Assembly: GCF_001953635.1 (NCBI RefSeq)
Contig: NZ_MEJH01000002.1
Location: forward strand, 1 to 64,000
Reading direction: 5' to 3'
Origin: Alteromonas abrolhosensis
GTDB lineage: Bacteria; Pseudomonadota; Gammaproteobacteria; Enterobacterales; Alteromonadaceae
DNA length: 64,000 nt
Made by a program: the position numbers and the translations under genes. Under the pieces are notes generated by a model. The model was not told the origin of the DNA, did no database searches, and worked only from the letters and a program-made list of their open reading frames with translations. Positions 20,085 to 29,472 of this stretch are shown one piece after another (the first letter of the stretch is position 1; each line of letters opens with the position of its first letter).

Positions 20085-22151
20085 ATGTTACGTAGCGTTT
20101 TAAGCTTAAGCGTGGCACTGGCCCTAACGGCTTGTAGCCCACAAAATTCATCCACAGAACAACAGACACAGAGCGCGGCTACCGAAGAAGCTAAACAACA
20201 GCTTTCTTCAGGTGTCATTAAAGAAAATATGGATCTGTCTGTTGACCCAGGTGATGACTTTTTCCGCTACGTAAACGGCAAGTGGTTTGATAATTTTGAA
20301 ATACCAGCAGATAAGTCGAGCTACGGTTCTTTCGTAATTCTTCGCGATGAAGCGCAGGATCACGTTATGGATATTATAAAATCGTCTGCCGAAGGCGACT
20401 TTAAAGCGGGAAGTGACGAGCAAAAAGTCGGTGATTTTTACCGTGCCTATATGGACATGGAGACCCGTAATGAGCTTGGTATGACACCGCTAAAGCCTGA
20501 GTTAACTAAGATTGATGCCATTGAAGACTATACCGACCTTGCTGAGTACTTTGCTTATGCAGCTCGCTATGGCTACGGTACACCGTTTAGCCTAACTCAA
20601 TACCCTGACCTCAAGTCGCCGAAAGAATATTTAATGTACACGTGGCAGTCGGGTTTAGGCCTTCCTGAGCGCGAGTATTACTTTAAGGATGACGAAACAT
20701 CACAAACCATTCGTGATGCCTACGTTAAGCATATCCAAACCATGTTTGAGCTGGCGGGTTTCGAAGCGCCTAAAGAAAGTGCGGATATGCTCTTCGCACT
20801 TGAGACTAAAATTGCTCAGCTACATATGAAAAAAGAGCAGGCCCGTAACTTTGCTGCCAACTATAACAAACTGACAATTGAAGAACTTAAAGCTTTGATG
20901 CCTAAGTTCGACTGGGACGCTTATCTTACTGAAGCAGACATTAGCGACATTCCTTCGCTAGGTATTTTGCAAAAAGACTACATGCAAAACATTGATGGCG
21001 TTATTGCAGAAACCTCACTGGAAGATTGGAAGACGTTTCTTAAGTGGGGCTTGTTAAATGCTTCAGCCAGCCGCTTAAATGCCGAGCTTGATGAAGCAAA
21101 CTTCAATTTCTACAGCAAAGTGCTTCGCGGTGTTGAAGAGCAACAGCCACAATGGCGTCGTGCAGTAAGCCTTTCAAATGCCCACGTTGGCGAGCTTATC
21201 GGTAAGGTTTATGTTAAACAGCACTTCCCGCCTGAAGCGAAAGACCGCATGATGGAAATGGTTAATAACCTGCTGTTAGCTTACAAAGAAAGTATCGAAA
21301 ATCTTGATTGGATGACAGATGAAACTCGTGCACAAGCACTAGACAAGCTGTCTAAGTTTGCCGTGAAAATTGGTTACCCAGACCAGTGGAGAGACTATTC
21401 AGCGCTGACAGTTAATGCCAGTGACCTGTTTGGAAACCTAAAGCGTTCTTCGGACGTGCTGTATGAAGAAATGCTTAAGAAACAAGGCGGCCCAGTGTGG
21501 ACCCATGAATGGGGCATGACACCACAAACTGTTAATGCTTACTACAACCCTCCGCTAAACGAAATTGTATTCCCCGCGGCTATCCTTCAACCGCCGTTCT
21601 TTGACATGAACGCCGAAGACGCGGTTAACTACGGCGGTATTGGCGCGGTAATTGGTCACGAAATTGGCCATGGTTTTGATGATTCAGGGTCAACCTTCGA
21701 CGGTGACGGCGTTCTGCGAAACTGGTGGACTGATGAAGATCGCGGCGAGTTTGAAGCACGCACTGCGAACTTGATTGAACAGTATAACCAGTTTGAGGTT
21801 CTGCCTGACTTGCACGTAAACGGTGAATATACCCTAGGTGAAAACATCGGCGATCTTGGCGGCATCAGCATCGCACTTAAAGCTTACCACCTATCTCTTG
21901 ATGGTGAAGAAGCCCCTGAACTAGACGGTTTCACTGGCGATCAGCGTGTATTCATTGGTTACGGCCAGGTTTGGGCAAGCAAGTATCGCGAAGAAGCGTT
22001 GCGCAGCCAAGTACAAACCGATACCCATTCACCTACGAAGTTCCGCACTAACGGTGCTGTTCGCAACGTACCTGAATTCTACGAAGCGTTTAACGTGACC
22101 GAAGAAGATGCGTTGTATTTACCACCAGAAGAACGCGTGAAAATTTGGTAA
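20085..22151 (+). CDS. M13-family metallopeptidase lipoprotein (PepO/neprilysin-like)
   Basis: The 688-residue zinc endopeptidase begins with a lipoprotein signal peptide ending in the lipobox LTAC, Cys17 being the lipidation site, so it should be anchored in the cell envelope. The large N-terminal M13 domain covers roughly 50-440. The catalytic domain has the zinc motif HEIGH at 525-529 and the third ligand Glu586 in ENIGD. The substrate-binding stretch NAYYNPPLNEIVFP is typical of M13. Members hydrolyse peptides on the N-terminal side of hydrophobic residues. The likely role is turnover of extracytoplasmic peptides in a marine heterotroph. It is a single gene followed by its own terminator. 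Confidence 0.95.
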   Translation: MLRSVLSLSVALALTACSPQNSSTEQQTQSAATEEAKQQLSSGVIKENMDLSVDPGDDFFRYVNGKWFDNFEIPADKSSYGSFVILRDEAQDHVMDIIKSSAEGDFKAGSDEQKVGDFYRAYMDMETRNELGMTPLKPELTKIDAIEDYTDLAEYFAYAARYGYGTPFSLTQYPDLKSPKEYLMYTWQSGLGLPEREYYFKDDETSQTIRDAYVKHIQTMFELAGFEAPKESADMLFALETKIAQLHMKKEQARNFAANYNKLTIEELKALMPKFDWDAYLTEADISDIPSLGILQKDYMQNIDGVIAETSLEDWKTFLKWGLLNASASRLNAELDEANFNFYSKVLRGVEEQQPQWRRAVSLSNAHVGELIGKVYVKQHFPPEAKDRMMEMVNNLLLAYKESIENLDWMTDETRAQALDKLSKFAVKIGYPDQWRDYSALTVNASDLFGNLKRSSDVLYEEMLKKQGGPVWTHEWGMTPQTVNAYYNPPLNEIVFPAAILQPPFFDMNAEDAVNYGGIGAVIGHEIGHGFDDSGSTFDGDGVLRNWWTDEDRGEFEARTANLIEQYNQFEVLPDLHVNGEYTLGENIGDLGGISIALKAYHLSLDGEEAPELDGFTGDQRVFIGYGQVWASKYREEALRSQVQTDTHSPTKFRTNGAVRNVPEFYEAFNVTEEDALYLPPEERVKIW

Positions 22152-22205
22152 TTCGCGTACTCTAAAACAGTACATAGAGAGTAGCGTACATAAAATACGA
22201 TAGCT

Positions 22206-22244
22206 AAAGCCCCATGTTTGCTTCACCAAACTGGGGCTTTTTTT
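22206..22244 (+). terminator. Terminator of the M13 peptidase gene
   Basis: AAAGCCCCA faces TGGGGCTTT, with an inner GTTTG/CAAAC stem and one bulged T, followed by a run of eight Ts. It lies 55 bases after the peptidase stop. Confidence 0.85.
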
Positions 22245-22288
22245 GTCGTTCTGAAGTGTATGACTGAGCAGGTTCAAAAAGGCTAAAT

Positions 22289-22981
22289 ATGAATGTAAGA
22301 ACAACTATTGTCTTTATCAGCTTAGCGTTGGTTTACTTGGCGACGCTGCCGCTTACCCCCTATATGGCGCAATTCTTACCCAAAGCTCTACCTATTGGGG
22401 TACTTGCAGTTTTCTCCTATATAAAACTTAGCGCCATGCCGCGATATATGGTGTTGATGGCGCTACTTTTTAGTCTTGCTGGAGATATTAGTCTGGCCTT
22501 GCCCTTTGCAGAAAGTTTTATAACAGGCCTGTCTTGCTTTTTTCTCGCGCACTTATCTTATGCCGCGTGTTTTGCCAATCTAAATCGCCACAAACCCAAA
22601 GCGCTCTCAAGCGATATTATTTCGCCCAATGTGAAATGGCTAATTAGTCTTATCATTGTTAGTTTTATGGCTGTGATGGCCGGTCATATTCTGCCTGCAT
22701 CAAGTTCGCTGTTTTACCCTGTGGTAGCATACATTAGCGTAATCACACTGATGGGCTTAACCGCAGTGTGGTTAGCTCAAACCAAGCTAATCGTAACCGG
22801 TGCGTTACTTTTTGTGATATCAGATGCCATTCTCGCTCAGTCGGTTTTCAAAACCCCGCTCCCACTGTCTACCTTTTGGGTAATGACAACTTACTATGCA
22901 GCCCAATATTGCTTAACCATGGGGCTTGTTGATGCGTTTTTGAAAAGAGAGAACAGACAGGAAGAAAAGGGTCAGGCCTAG
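22289..22981 (+). CDS. YhhN/TMEM86-family membrane protein (lysoplasmalogenase-like)
   Basis: The 230-residue protein is almost entirely hydrophobic with about eight membrane segments. It carries the family motifs FSLAGDISLA (Asp66) and FFLAHLSYA (His88). Animal TMEM86 and some bacterial members hydrolyse the vinyl-ether bond of lysoplasmalogens; the role of bacterial YhhN proteins is otherwise poorly defined. The start has an AAAGG ribosome binding site. Its stop codon overlaps that of the convergent ACT-domain gene. Family is confident, activity is not. Confidence 0.82.
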   Translation: MNVRTTIVFISLALVYLATLPLTPYMAQFLPKALPIGVLAVFSYIKLSAMPRYMVLMALLFSLAGDISLALPFAESFITGLSCFFLAHLSYAACFANLNRHKPKALSSDIISPNVKWLISLIIVSFMAVMAGHILPASSSLFYPVVAYISVITLMGLTAVWLAQTKLIVTGALLFVISDAILAQSVFKTPLPLSTFWVMTTYYAAQYCLTMGLVDAFLKRENRQEEKGQA

Positions 22982-23382
22982 TTAGACAGCGAAGTTAAAA
23001 CGTCTATCGCCAAACCGACTTTTTCAGCTGGCACAAAAATGTGGTCGTGATAATAAGCGGCCACCACGTTGGCGCTAATTCCTGCCTCACCCAGCGCGGT
23101 GGACATAGCTGCCGTCATGCCTACCGCTTCCAAACTAGAATGCACTTCACAGGTTATACAGCGGTAATAACCTTCAAACTGGAGATTAGCTTTCTCGGCT
23201 GCGGCAACCGGAAGAATAAGGGTGGTGCCCTCGCGTTCTTGAAACATCCCCTTAGCTACTGAAATTAACGCACTAGTCAATCTGTCAGCAGGCAAGGTAG
23301 TAAAAACGTAATTTTCACTACTCGCCACAGGATTCAGATTTTTCAGTAACACGCTCAAGTCAGTTTCAGCGACCACACTCAC
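22978..23382 (-). CDS. ACT-domain protein (DUF2241/CASTOR-like)
   Basis: A 134-residue cytoplasmic protein. It shows an N-terminal beta-rich part with the conserved NYVFTTLP and a C-terminal ACT-like repeat containing the stretch VGMTAAMSTALGEAGIS. Proteins of this type are small amino acid-binding ACT units without a catalytic domain; the ligand is not known. A GTG start at 23382 has GGAAGG close upstream; the GTG two codons later is also possible. The gene is convergent with the lysoplasmalogenase-like gene and lies 43 bases upstream of nothing co-transcribed except possibly itself, since dbpA is already terminated beyond it on the same strand. Confidence 0.72.
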   Translation of the reverse strand: MSVVAETDLSVLLKNLNPVASSENYVFTTLPADRLTSALISVAKGMFQEREGTTLILPVAAAEKANLQFEGYYRCITCEVHSSLEAVGMTAAMSTALGEAGISANVVAAYYHDHIFVPAEKVGLAIDVLTSLSN

Positions 23383-23424
23383 CTTCCATTGAATAACGTT
23401 AGTACTTAGATTTTAGAGCGCATA

Positions 23425-24804
23425 TTAAAGCTTTCGGGCTCTAATACGTTTTCCTTTGATCTTTCCTTCTCTAAAGTGCGCCATGGCTTTTTTCACGCTT
23501 CGCGTTTTTACTGCGACAAAACTCATGCTGTTCTGAACTTTAATTTTACCCAAGTCGTCGCCAGGAATACCTGCATCTTTGGTAAGTGCCCCCACCAGAT
23601 CGCCTGGGCGAAGCTTTTCCTTTTTACCCGCGCTTAGTGAAATACAGGTAAATTCAGGCTGAGTAATTTTGTTTTTATGAAAACGCAGGCTTTGTGCGCC
23701 TTTAAGTGGAATATCGCTTTCTTGCAATACTTCTATTTTTCGCAAAAAGTGCTCTTCGTCATCGCTGACTAGCGTTACCGCCATGCCCTGAGCGCCCGCA
23801 CGTGCCGTACGACCAATGCGGTGAATATGAGTTTCCGGCTCTTCACTTACCGTGTAATTAATCACACAGGCAACATCGTCAATGTCCAGTCCTCGCGCAG
23901 CTACATCGGTAGCAACAAGTACTTGTAGCGCATCGCTGGCAAACTGCATAAGCACCGACGTACGTTGATGCTGTTCCATGTCCCCCTGAAGCCCAGCGGC
24001 ACTGAAGCCATCCTCGATAAGCTCCTCAACCACTTCATTTACCTGAGTCTTGCGGTTACAAAATACAATGGCGTTTTTAGGTTGATAGTGGGTAAGTACC
24101 GCTTTAAGCGCCTGAGTACGCGTGTGCGGCAGTACGTTGTAACCCAACTGAGTGATGGCTGGTTTACTCTCTTGAGCCTCAACCTTGCAGGTTACCGGGT
24201 TGTGCAGGTACTGCTTAGCTACGCGCTCAATTTGTTCTGTAAAGGTTGCAGAAAATAACAGGGTTTGCACCTGTTTCGGCGTTTGACCGAAAATAATACG
24301 TAAATCGTCTTCAAAACCCATATCTAACATGCGATCGGCTTCATCGAGGACACGCAATTTTACATTACTTAAGTCAATTCGACGCTTTTCCACATGGTCC
24401 ATTACGCGACCCGGCGTGCCCACAATAATATGAGGGCTATGTTTAAGTGACTGAATTTGCGGTCCCATAGCCTGTCCACCGCATAAGGTAGTTACTTTAA
24501 TATTTCCAATGTTTTTAGCCGCTGTACGGCACTGCTGAGCCACTTGATCAGCAAGCTCTCGGGTTGGACAAAGTATGATTGCCTGCGTGGTAAAATCATT
24601 CACTTCAACGTGCTGTAAAGCAGGGATCACAAAGCACAGAGTCTTGCCGCTACCGGTTTGCGCCTGGCCGATGACATCCTTACCTTGCAGTGCCTCAGGA
24701 AGTGATTGAGCCTGTATAGGGGAGAGTTGGTAAATGCCTTGTGAGTCTAGCGCCTTTACGATGGCTGGGTTTATATCTAAATGCTTAACTGTTTCAACTG
24801 TCAT
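23425..24804 (-). CDS. dbpA: ATP-dependent RNA helicase DbpA
   Basis: DbpA is a DEAD-box helicase that acts on 23S rRNA helix 92 during 50S assembly. The 459-residue protein has Walker A AQTGSGKT, a DEAD motif in LDEADRMLDMGF, SAT, and HRIGRTARAG. The C-terminal domain GDLVGALTKDAG...KGKRIRARKL matches the DbpA RNA-binding domain that recognises hairpin 92. I start at the ATG at 24804, which overlaps the stop of the upstream gene as TAATG. A longer reading frame would need a TTG five codons earlier. The overlap implies coupled translation with the orphan binding-protein gene. Confidence 0.94.
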   Translation of the reverse strand: MTVETVKHLDINPAIVKALDSQGIYQLSPIQAQSLPEALQGKDVIGQAQTGSGKTLCFVIPALQHVEVNDFTTQAIILCPTRELADQVAQQCRTAAKNIGNIKVTTLCGGQAMGPQIQSLKHSPHIIVGTPGRVMDHVEKRRIDLSNVKLRVLDEADRMLDMGFEDDLRIIFGQTPKQVQTLLFSATFTEQIERVAKQYLHNPVTCKVEAQESKPAITQLGYNVLPHTRTQALKAVLTHYQPKNAIVFCNRKTQVNEVVEELIEDGFSAAGLQGDMEQHQRTSVLMQFASDALQVLVATDVAARGLDIDDVACVINYTVSEEPETHIHRIGRTARAGAQGMAVTLVSDDEEHFLRKIEVLQESDIPLKGAQSLRFHKNKITQPEFTCISLSAGKKEKLRPGDLVGALTKDAGIPGDDLGKIKVQNSMSFVAVKTRSVKKAMAHFREGKIKGKRIRARKL

Positions 24805-26126
24805 TAATTTGGGTTCCAAAGGTGCACTACACCGTGTTCGGTATGATGAGCTATGCCGTATTCTTGGGACACCATCTCACTCCACGAAGAAAGCTGCTCA
24901 TTAAACTTGTCGCTCATTTTCACGCCGGCCGCCGCTAACTTTAGCTTCTCTAAAACCAAAACACAGGTGTCTTTCTTTGACAGTGCTAGGTAGGCCGTTG
25001 AAATGTCGTACTTACTAGTAAGGGTTATTGTCTCACATTTAAATTGATTTGGGTTACATCCAAAATCAATTGCCCCCTGGGAGCCGAAAATAGCATCAAC
25101 ATCATTATTGATAAGTGCGTCAACTAACGCCTGCCATGAATCATAAGCTTTCACTTTGAAACCATGTTCTATAGCAACGTTGTAGCGGTAGTCTTCCAAT
25201 AATGTCCCAACTCTATAGGTTTTCGGTACATCGGCGAAGGAATCGAAATAGGGCTTATCAATGCCGTACAGGCCGTGAAGGTTTCTTGATACTGGCGTTA
25301 CCCAGTGAAATACATTTTCTCTCTCATCGGTGCGAATTACCGAAAACACCAATACGTTAGACTTGGACATCGCTTCCTTAGCAATACGTGCCCATGGTGC
25401 AGAAAGGATATTCTGCTCTAGCGTCATTTCATCTAATATGTCTCTAACTAGATCGGCTGCAATACCTTTAAGCTTCCCTCGCTCTCCCACTTCAGAAAAC
25501 AACGGCACCACATCAGCAATAACCCAAAGGTTATCAGTATTCGCCTGCAGTTCGCCCACCAGACTCAACGTGCCAAGAGTGAGTAGGTTATCAGGGAAAG
25601 ACGACTTAAGCTTCTCCTGCATTGCATTAGCGAGCAATGTGAAGGCGTCTGAACTCTTATATTGGGCAATAATCTCGCTCAACCGCTCTGCAATATCGGC
25701 AGAGCCTTTACTTTTAGCCAGTGCAATATAGCTCACGGCTATTGTCGTTGGCTGACTACCCGCATTTGGCGTACAACGAATACTAGCTCCACATTCAAAG
25801 GCAAATAATGGCGCTATCCAGTAGTAACTGTCCTCGTTATGCTCATCTCTTATTAAATTAATAAGCAATCGGGCGTCGCTAGGTGTGTTGTCAAGTACAG
25901 TGCTCGAAGCAGGCGTTAAGTCGATGCCATTGCTTGATAAGGCATATTTTAATATTGCCAGTGAATAAGTTTCTATGCTGCGTTTGTCAGAAGGAGAGAT
26001 TGCGTTGGGTAAATCTGGGGCGTGAGCATAAGAGAGCGATTGTGCCCTACTGGATGAGTTCCATAGGGCACATAAACAGACAATAACAAATACAACTACG
26101 CTTGAAATGCCTTTTCTAACTTCCAC
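24804..26126 (-). CDS. Secreted protein with a periplasmic binding-protein-like domain, function unknown
   Basis: The 440-residue protein begins with a signal peptide (hydrophobic core about 8-23, likely cut near SRA-QS at residue 28). The C-terminal half, about 215-420, resembles the bacterial family 3 extracellular solute-binding fold, with segments such as [15 protein letters not shown] and [20 protein letters not shown]. The N-terminal half, about 35-200, is unassigned and may be a degenerate second binding domain. No permease or ATPase is nearby. It starts at a GTG inside the last 31 bases of pyrC without a good ribosome binding site, and its stop overlaps the dbpA start. The binding-domain call is moderate; the role is unknown. 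Confidence 0.68.
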   Translation of the reverse strand: MEVRKGISSVVVFVIVCLCALWNSSSRAQSLSYAHAPDLPNAISPSDKRSIETYSLAILKYALSSNGIDLTPASSTVLDNTPSDARLLINLIRDEHNEDSYYWIAPLFAFECGASIRCTPNAGSQPTTIAVSYIALAKSKGSADIAERLSEIIAQYKSSDAFTLLANAMQEKLKSSFPDNLLTLGTLSLVGELQANTDNLWVIADVVPLFSEVGERGKLKGIAADLVRDILDEMTLEQNILSAPWARIAKEAMSKSNVLVFSVIRTDERENVFHWVTPVSRNLHGLYGIDKPYFDSFADVPKTYRVGTLLEDYRYNVAIEHGFKVKAYDSWQALVDALINNDVDAIFGSQGAIDFGCNPNQFKCETITLTSKYDISTAYLALSKKDTCVLVLEKLKLAAAGVKMSDKFNEQLSSWSEMVSQEYGIAHHTEHGVVHLWNPN

Positions 26127-27142
26127 TGCAACGTTTGCCCCGCAAAAAATGGAACCATATCGGTACCATCAGCTAAGGTTACTTGTTCTGGCACCGTCCA
26201 CGACTCTTTCACTAATGTCATTGTAGTCGTATTTCGCGGTAAACCATAAAAATCTGCACCGTAATGGCTCGCAAAACCTTCAAGCTTGTCTAGTGCGCCA
26301 AGTTGTTCAAACACTTCGGCATAAAGCTCAATAGCAGACCACGCGCTATAGCAACCTGCACAGCCGCATGCGTTTTCCTTTTTATGTTTCGCATGAGGTG
26401 CTGAGTCAGTACCTAAGAAGAATTTTTTGTTACCGCTTGCCACCATATCGCGCAACGCTTTTTGATGGGTGTTTCGTTTAAGCACTGGCAGGCAATAGTT
26501 ATGAGGACGTACCCCACCAACCAGTAAATCGTTACGATTTAACAATAAGTGCTGAGGAGTGATAGTTGCTCCTACAAATTCGCTGGCGCCCGCTACGAAG
26601 CTTGCCGCATCTGCTGTTGTAATGTGCTCAAACACTACTTTCAGCTTAGGGAATGCGTCAACGATAGGCCCTAAATGGGTATCAATGAACACTTTTTCGC
26701 GGTCAAAAATATCAATGTGATGTTCGGTCACTTCACCATGAATTAGCAACAATAAGCCTTGCTCTTGCATGGCTTGAAATACAGGGTATAAAGCCTGAAT
26801 GCCTTTTACAGCCGCATCTGAGTTAGTAGTGGCCCCTGCAGGATATAACTTACACGCTGTAACGCCCGCTTGCTTCGCATCAACAATATCTTGAGGCGTG
26901 GTTTGGTTAGTAAGGAATAAGGTCATTAATGGCTCAAAGCTACTGCCTTTAGGTCGCGCAGCTTCAATTCGCTCTTTGTACGCCATGGCCATATCTGCAT
27001 TAACCACCGGTGGTACAAGGTTTGGCATAACAATGGCGCGCTGAAAACAACGTGCGGTTGCAGGCACTGTTTCATCTAGCATTTCGTCGTCGCGAAAGTG
27101 AAGGTGCCAATCGTCTGGCGTAGTAATGGTGAGCGTTTGCAT
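26096..27142 (-). CDS. pyrC: Dihydroorotase
   Basis: PyrC cyclises N-carbamoyl-L-aspartate to dihydroorotate in pyrimidine synthesis. The 348-residue protein is the E. coli class II type. Zinc ligands His13 and His15 are in the motif [10 protein letters not shown], and Lys98 in ACKLYPAG is the expected carboxylated lysine. HxxTADA and GTDSAPH motifs follow. The ribosome binding site reads AAGAGAG. Its 3' end overlaps the start of the binding-protein-like gene by 31 bases, so the three genes pyrC, that gene and dbpA may form one transcript. Confidence 0.97.
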   Translation of the reverse strand: MQTLTITTPDDWHLHFRDDEMLDETVPATARCFQRAIVMPNLVPPVVNADMAMAYKERIEAARPKGSSFEPLMTLFLTNQTTPQDIVDAKQAGVTACKLYPAGATTNSDAAVKGIQALYPVFQAMQEQGLLLLIHGEVTEHHIDIFDREKVFIDTHLGPIVDAFPKLKVVFEHITTADAASFVAGASEFVGATITPQHLLLNRNDLLVGGVRPHNYCLPVLKRNTHQKALRDMVASGNKKFFLGTDSAPHAKHKKENACGCAGCYSAWSAIELYAEVFEQLGALDKLEGFASHYGADFYGLPRNTTTMTLVKESWTVPEQVTLADGTDMVPFFAGQTLQWKLEKAFQA

Positions 27143-27240
27143 GCCTTATCTCTCTTAGTACTTATTCAAACAGAGGGGAAGATGCGCGCAATAATAGCAC
27201 AATTCCCATTTAGCGCGCAGAACAACTCGCTCGAAAGTGC

Positions 27241-27783
27241 CTACAAATTCTCTTGGCCGTGCTCTACCCAAATAAGCTTGCTAACGTCGTACCCGGCCGA
27301 TCTTGCTTTTTCTAACAGACCTGTGCGCACTTCTTCTGAAATCGAAGGTGTTCGCGCTAAAATCCAAAGGTAGTCTTTATCTGGGCCCGTTATCAGAGCA
27401 TATTGATAGCCCTCTTTATCTAGCTCCATAATTACATAGCTGGCATAAAATGGCCCAAAGAACGATACCTTCAGATGCCCTGTCGTTTCAGACTCTACAA
27501 AATACGCTTTGCCTTCGGCTTCATCCCACGTATTTTCTTCTTTGGAGAAACCACGATTAATTACCTTAACCCCTCCGTCATCGCGCATGCTGTACGTGGC
27601 GGTAACTTCGCTTAAGCCTTCTTCAAAGCTATGGTCAAAGCGTGCTATTTCATACCATTTGCCTAAGTATCGAGGAAGTTCAAACCCTTCAACCGGCGCA
27701 ACCTTGTCAGGCACGCCTGTGCAGCCAATCAGGCTTACACACACCACACTCGCCATAACTAATGAAACGAACTTCGTAAACAT
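27241..27783 (-). CDS. blc: Outer-membrane lipocalin (bacterial lipocalin)
   Basis: A 180-residue lipoprotein from the ATG at 27783: signal peptide with lipobox LIGC and lipidated Cys21, then an eight-stranded lipocalin barrel. The family fingerprint GKWYEIARFD lies at 41-50, and the C-terminal segment LWILARTPSI is typical of Blc. Blc-type proteins sit on the periplasmic face of the outer membrane and bind lysophospholipids or fatty acids, often under envelope stress. A longer frame from 27855 would add 24 residues before the signal peptide and is unlikely; AAGG and GGG lie just before the chosen ATG. Confidence 0.93.
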   Translation of the reverse strand: MFTKFVSLVMASVVCVSLIGCTGVPDKVAPVEGFELPRYLGKWYEIARFDHSFEEGLSEVTATYSMRDDGGVKVINRGFSKEENTWDEAEGKAYFVESETTGHLKVSFFGPFYASYVIMELDKEGYQYALITGPDKDYLWILARTPSISEEVRTGLLEKARSAGYDVSKLIWVEHGQENL

Positions 27784-28039
27784 ACGCCCTTTTTCCTTCG
27801 CAATGAGCTTTCTCAAAAGCCTAGATGTTAATTTAAATACGTGCCTGTAAGGCAAATAATGATCTCTATCATTTCGTTCAAACCATAAACTATCTGGCCA
27901 AGCTGATAGTCGATAGTAAAAATATACTCACCTAATCAGACTTTTATTATCGCGCTGACCATATTACAGTGCTTTGAAAAATAGCCTCGAACTAATGCAG
28001 GCCCTGCACACTCGCTATTCTCAACAGGGAGAAAATTAC

Positions 28040-28990
28040 ATGAATGCACACTTTCCACACGCAAGCCGCTTAATTTATGGATGCATGGGCTTAGGTGGCG
28101 GTTGGAATGACGAACCGGCAACCAAAGCCGATGTTAGCCAAGCAAGAAGCATAATAGACACTGTGTTGGACTTAGATATTAACGTGTTTGACCATGCTGA
28201 TATTTATACATTTGGCAAAGCCGAAACTGTCTTTGGTGAAGCGCTTAAACAAGCACCCGAATTAAAAGACAAAATGATTATCCAGTCTAAGTGTGCAATA
28301 CGATTTGAGGACGATTTAGGACCAAAGCGTTACGACTTTTCAGCGAATCACATCCACACGTCCGTTGAAGGTATTCTCTCACGGTTAGGCATAGAGCACC
28401 TTGATATACTGCTACTGCACCGCCCAGACCCACTTATGGAATTAGACGAAGTAGCAGGCACGCTGCAGTTGCTTCAGCAACAAGGAAAAATAAAGCATGT
28501 AGGTGTGTCAAACATGCATGGCCACCAAATTAACTATCTGCAGTCGGCGCTTTCCACACCTATTGTTGCTAACCAGCTTGAAATGAGCCTTGGGTTTAGA
28601 GACTGGTTAGAAGACGGCATTACAACCAATAGTGCTGCAAATCGCGGTTCAGGCTATGCGCCCGGCACACTAGAGTACTGCATGATGAATAACGTGCAGC
28701 TACAGGCATGGGGAAGCTTGGCGCAAGGTAGATACACGGGCTCAAAAGTTGAAGATAGTAAAGACCGCGCAACTGCAGATTTAGTGGCTCAACTTGCCAG
28801 TGAGTATCAAACTACGCCTGAAGCCATTGTGTTGGCTTGGCTGATGCGACATCCTGCCAATATTGCGCCTGTTTTAGGCAGTACCAATGTCGAAAGAATT
28901 AAGGCAAGCCAAAAGGCAGAAGAAATTCACTTAAGCCGCGAGCACTGGTATGCGTTATTCGAGGCTGCTCGCGGTCAAGAGATGCCTTAG
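28040..28990 (+). CDS. Aldo/keto reductase, YdhF type
   Basis: A 316-residue NADPH-dependent aldo/keto reductase fold. The catalytic tetrad is visible as Asp51, Tyr56 (HADIYTFG), Lys84 (QSKCA) and His127 (LLLHRPDP). YdhF-like enzymes have no firm natural substrate. I start at the ATG at 28040, which has AGGGAG 8 bases upstream; a TTG 22 codons earlier has no ribosome binding site. The glyoxalase-like gene follows after 21 bases with its own AAGGA site, so the two probably form an operon concerned with reactive carbonyls. That link is inference. Confidence 0.9.
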   Translation: MNAHFPHASRLIYGCMGLGGGWNDEPATKADVSQARSIIDTVLDLDINVFDHADIYTFGKAETVFGEALKQAPELKDKMIIQSKCAIRFEDDLGPKRYDFSANHIHTSVEGILSRLGIEHLDILLLHRPDPLMELDEVAGTLQLLQQQGKIKHVGVSNMHGHQINYLQSALSTPIVANQLEMSLGFRDWLEDGITTNSAANRGSGYAPGTLEYCMMNNVQLQAWGSLAQGRYTGSKVEDSKDRATADLVAQLASEYQTTPEAIVLAWLMRHPANIAPVLGSTNVERIKASQKAEEIHLSREHWYALFEAARGQEMP

Positions 28991-29011
28991 GCATAGAAAA
29001 GGAATATTAGT

Positions 29012-29395
29012 ATGCTAAAAGGCTTTCATCACATTGCTATAATTTGTAGTGATTACCAGCGCTCGAAGTCGTTTTACACCGATATACTGGGCTTCTCGAT
29101 TATTGATGAAAATTACCGAGAAGCCAGAGACTCTTACAAGTGTGACCTTGCGTTACCTGACGGTAGTCAGATTGAGCTTTTTTCGTTCCCGGGGGCACCG
29201 CAAAGGCCGTCACGTCCAGAAGCACAAGGGCTTAGACACCTAGCATTTAAAGTAGATAACCTAGATGAGATGGTGAACCACCTGACGAATAAGCGGGTGG
29301 AATGCGAGCCGGTGAGAACCGATGAATACACCGGCAAACGCTTTACGTTTTTCCAAGACCCTGACGGGTTACCTTTAGAGCTATACGAAATCTAA
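29012..29395 (+). CDS. VOC-family metalloprotein, YaeR/GloA2 type
   Basis: The 127-residue protein closely resembles E. coli YaeR across its length, including YREARDS, FSFPxxPxRPSRPEAxGLRHLAF and KRFTFFxDPDGLPLELYE. Probable metal ligands are His7, Glu55, His76 and Glu123, the usual vicinal oxygen chelate set. YaeR is annotated as a glyoxalase I-like protein, but methylglyoxal activity is not firmly established. It is the second gene of a pair with the aldo/keto reductase and is followed by a strong bidirectional terminator. Confidence 0.92.
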   Translation: MLKGFHHIAIICSDYQRSKSFYTDILGFSIIDENYREARDSYKCDLALPDGSQIELFSFPGAPQRPSRPEAQGLRHLAFKVDNLDEMVNHLTNKRVECEPVRTDEYTGKRFTFFQDPDGLPLELYEI

Positions 29396-29415
29396 AAATC
29401 GCGTAGTTGTAAAAG

Positions 29416-29453
29416 AAAAATGCCGAATAAGAGGTGTCTTATTCGGCATTTTT
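29416..29453. terminator. Bidirectional terminator between the YaeR-type gene and mscS
   Basis: A perfect 17-bp stem (AAAAATGCCGAATAAGA and its complement) with a GGTG loop lies between two convergent genes, with A-run on one side and T-run on the other. It should work for both strands. Confidence 0.9.
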
Positions 29454-29472
29454 ATCATAGCGATACAAACTC

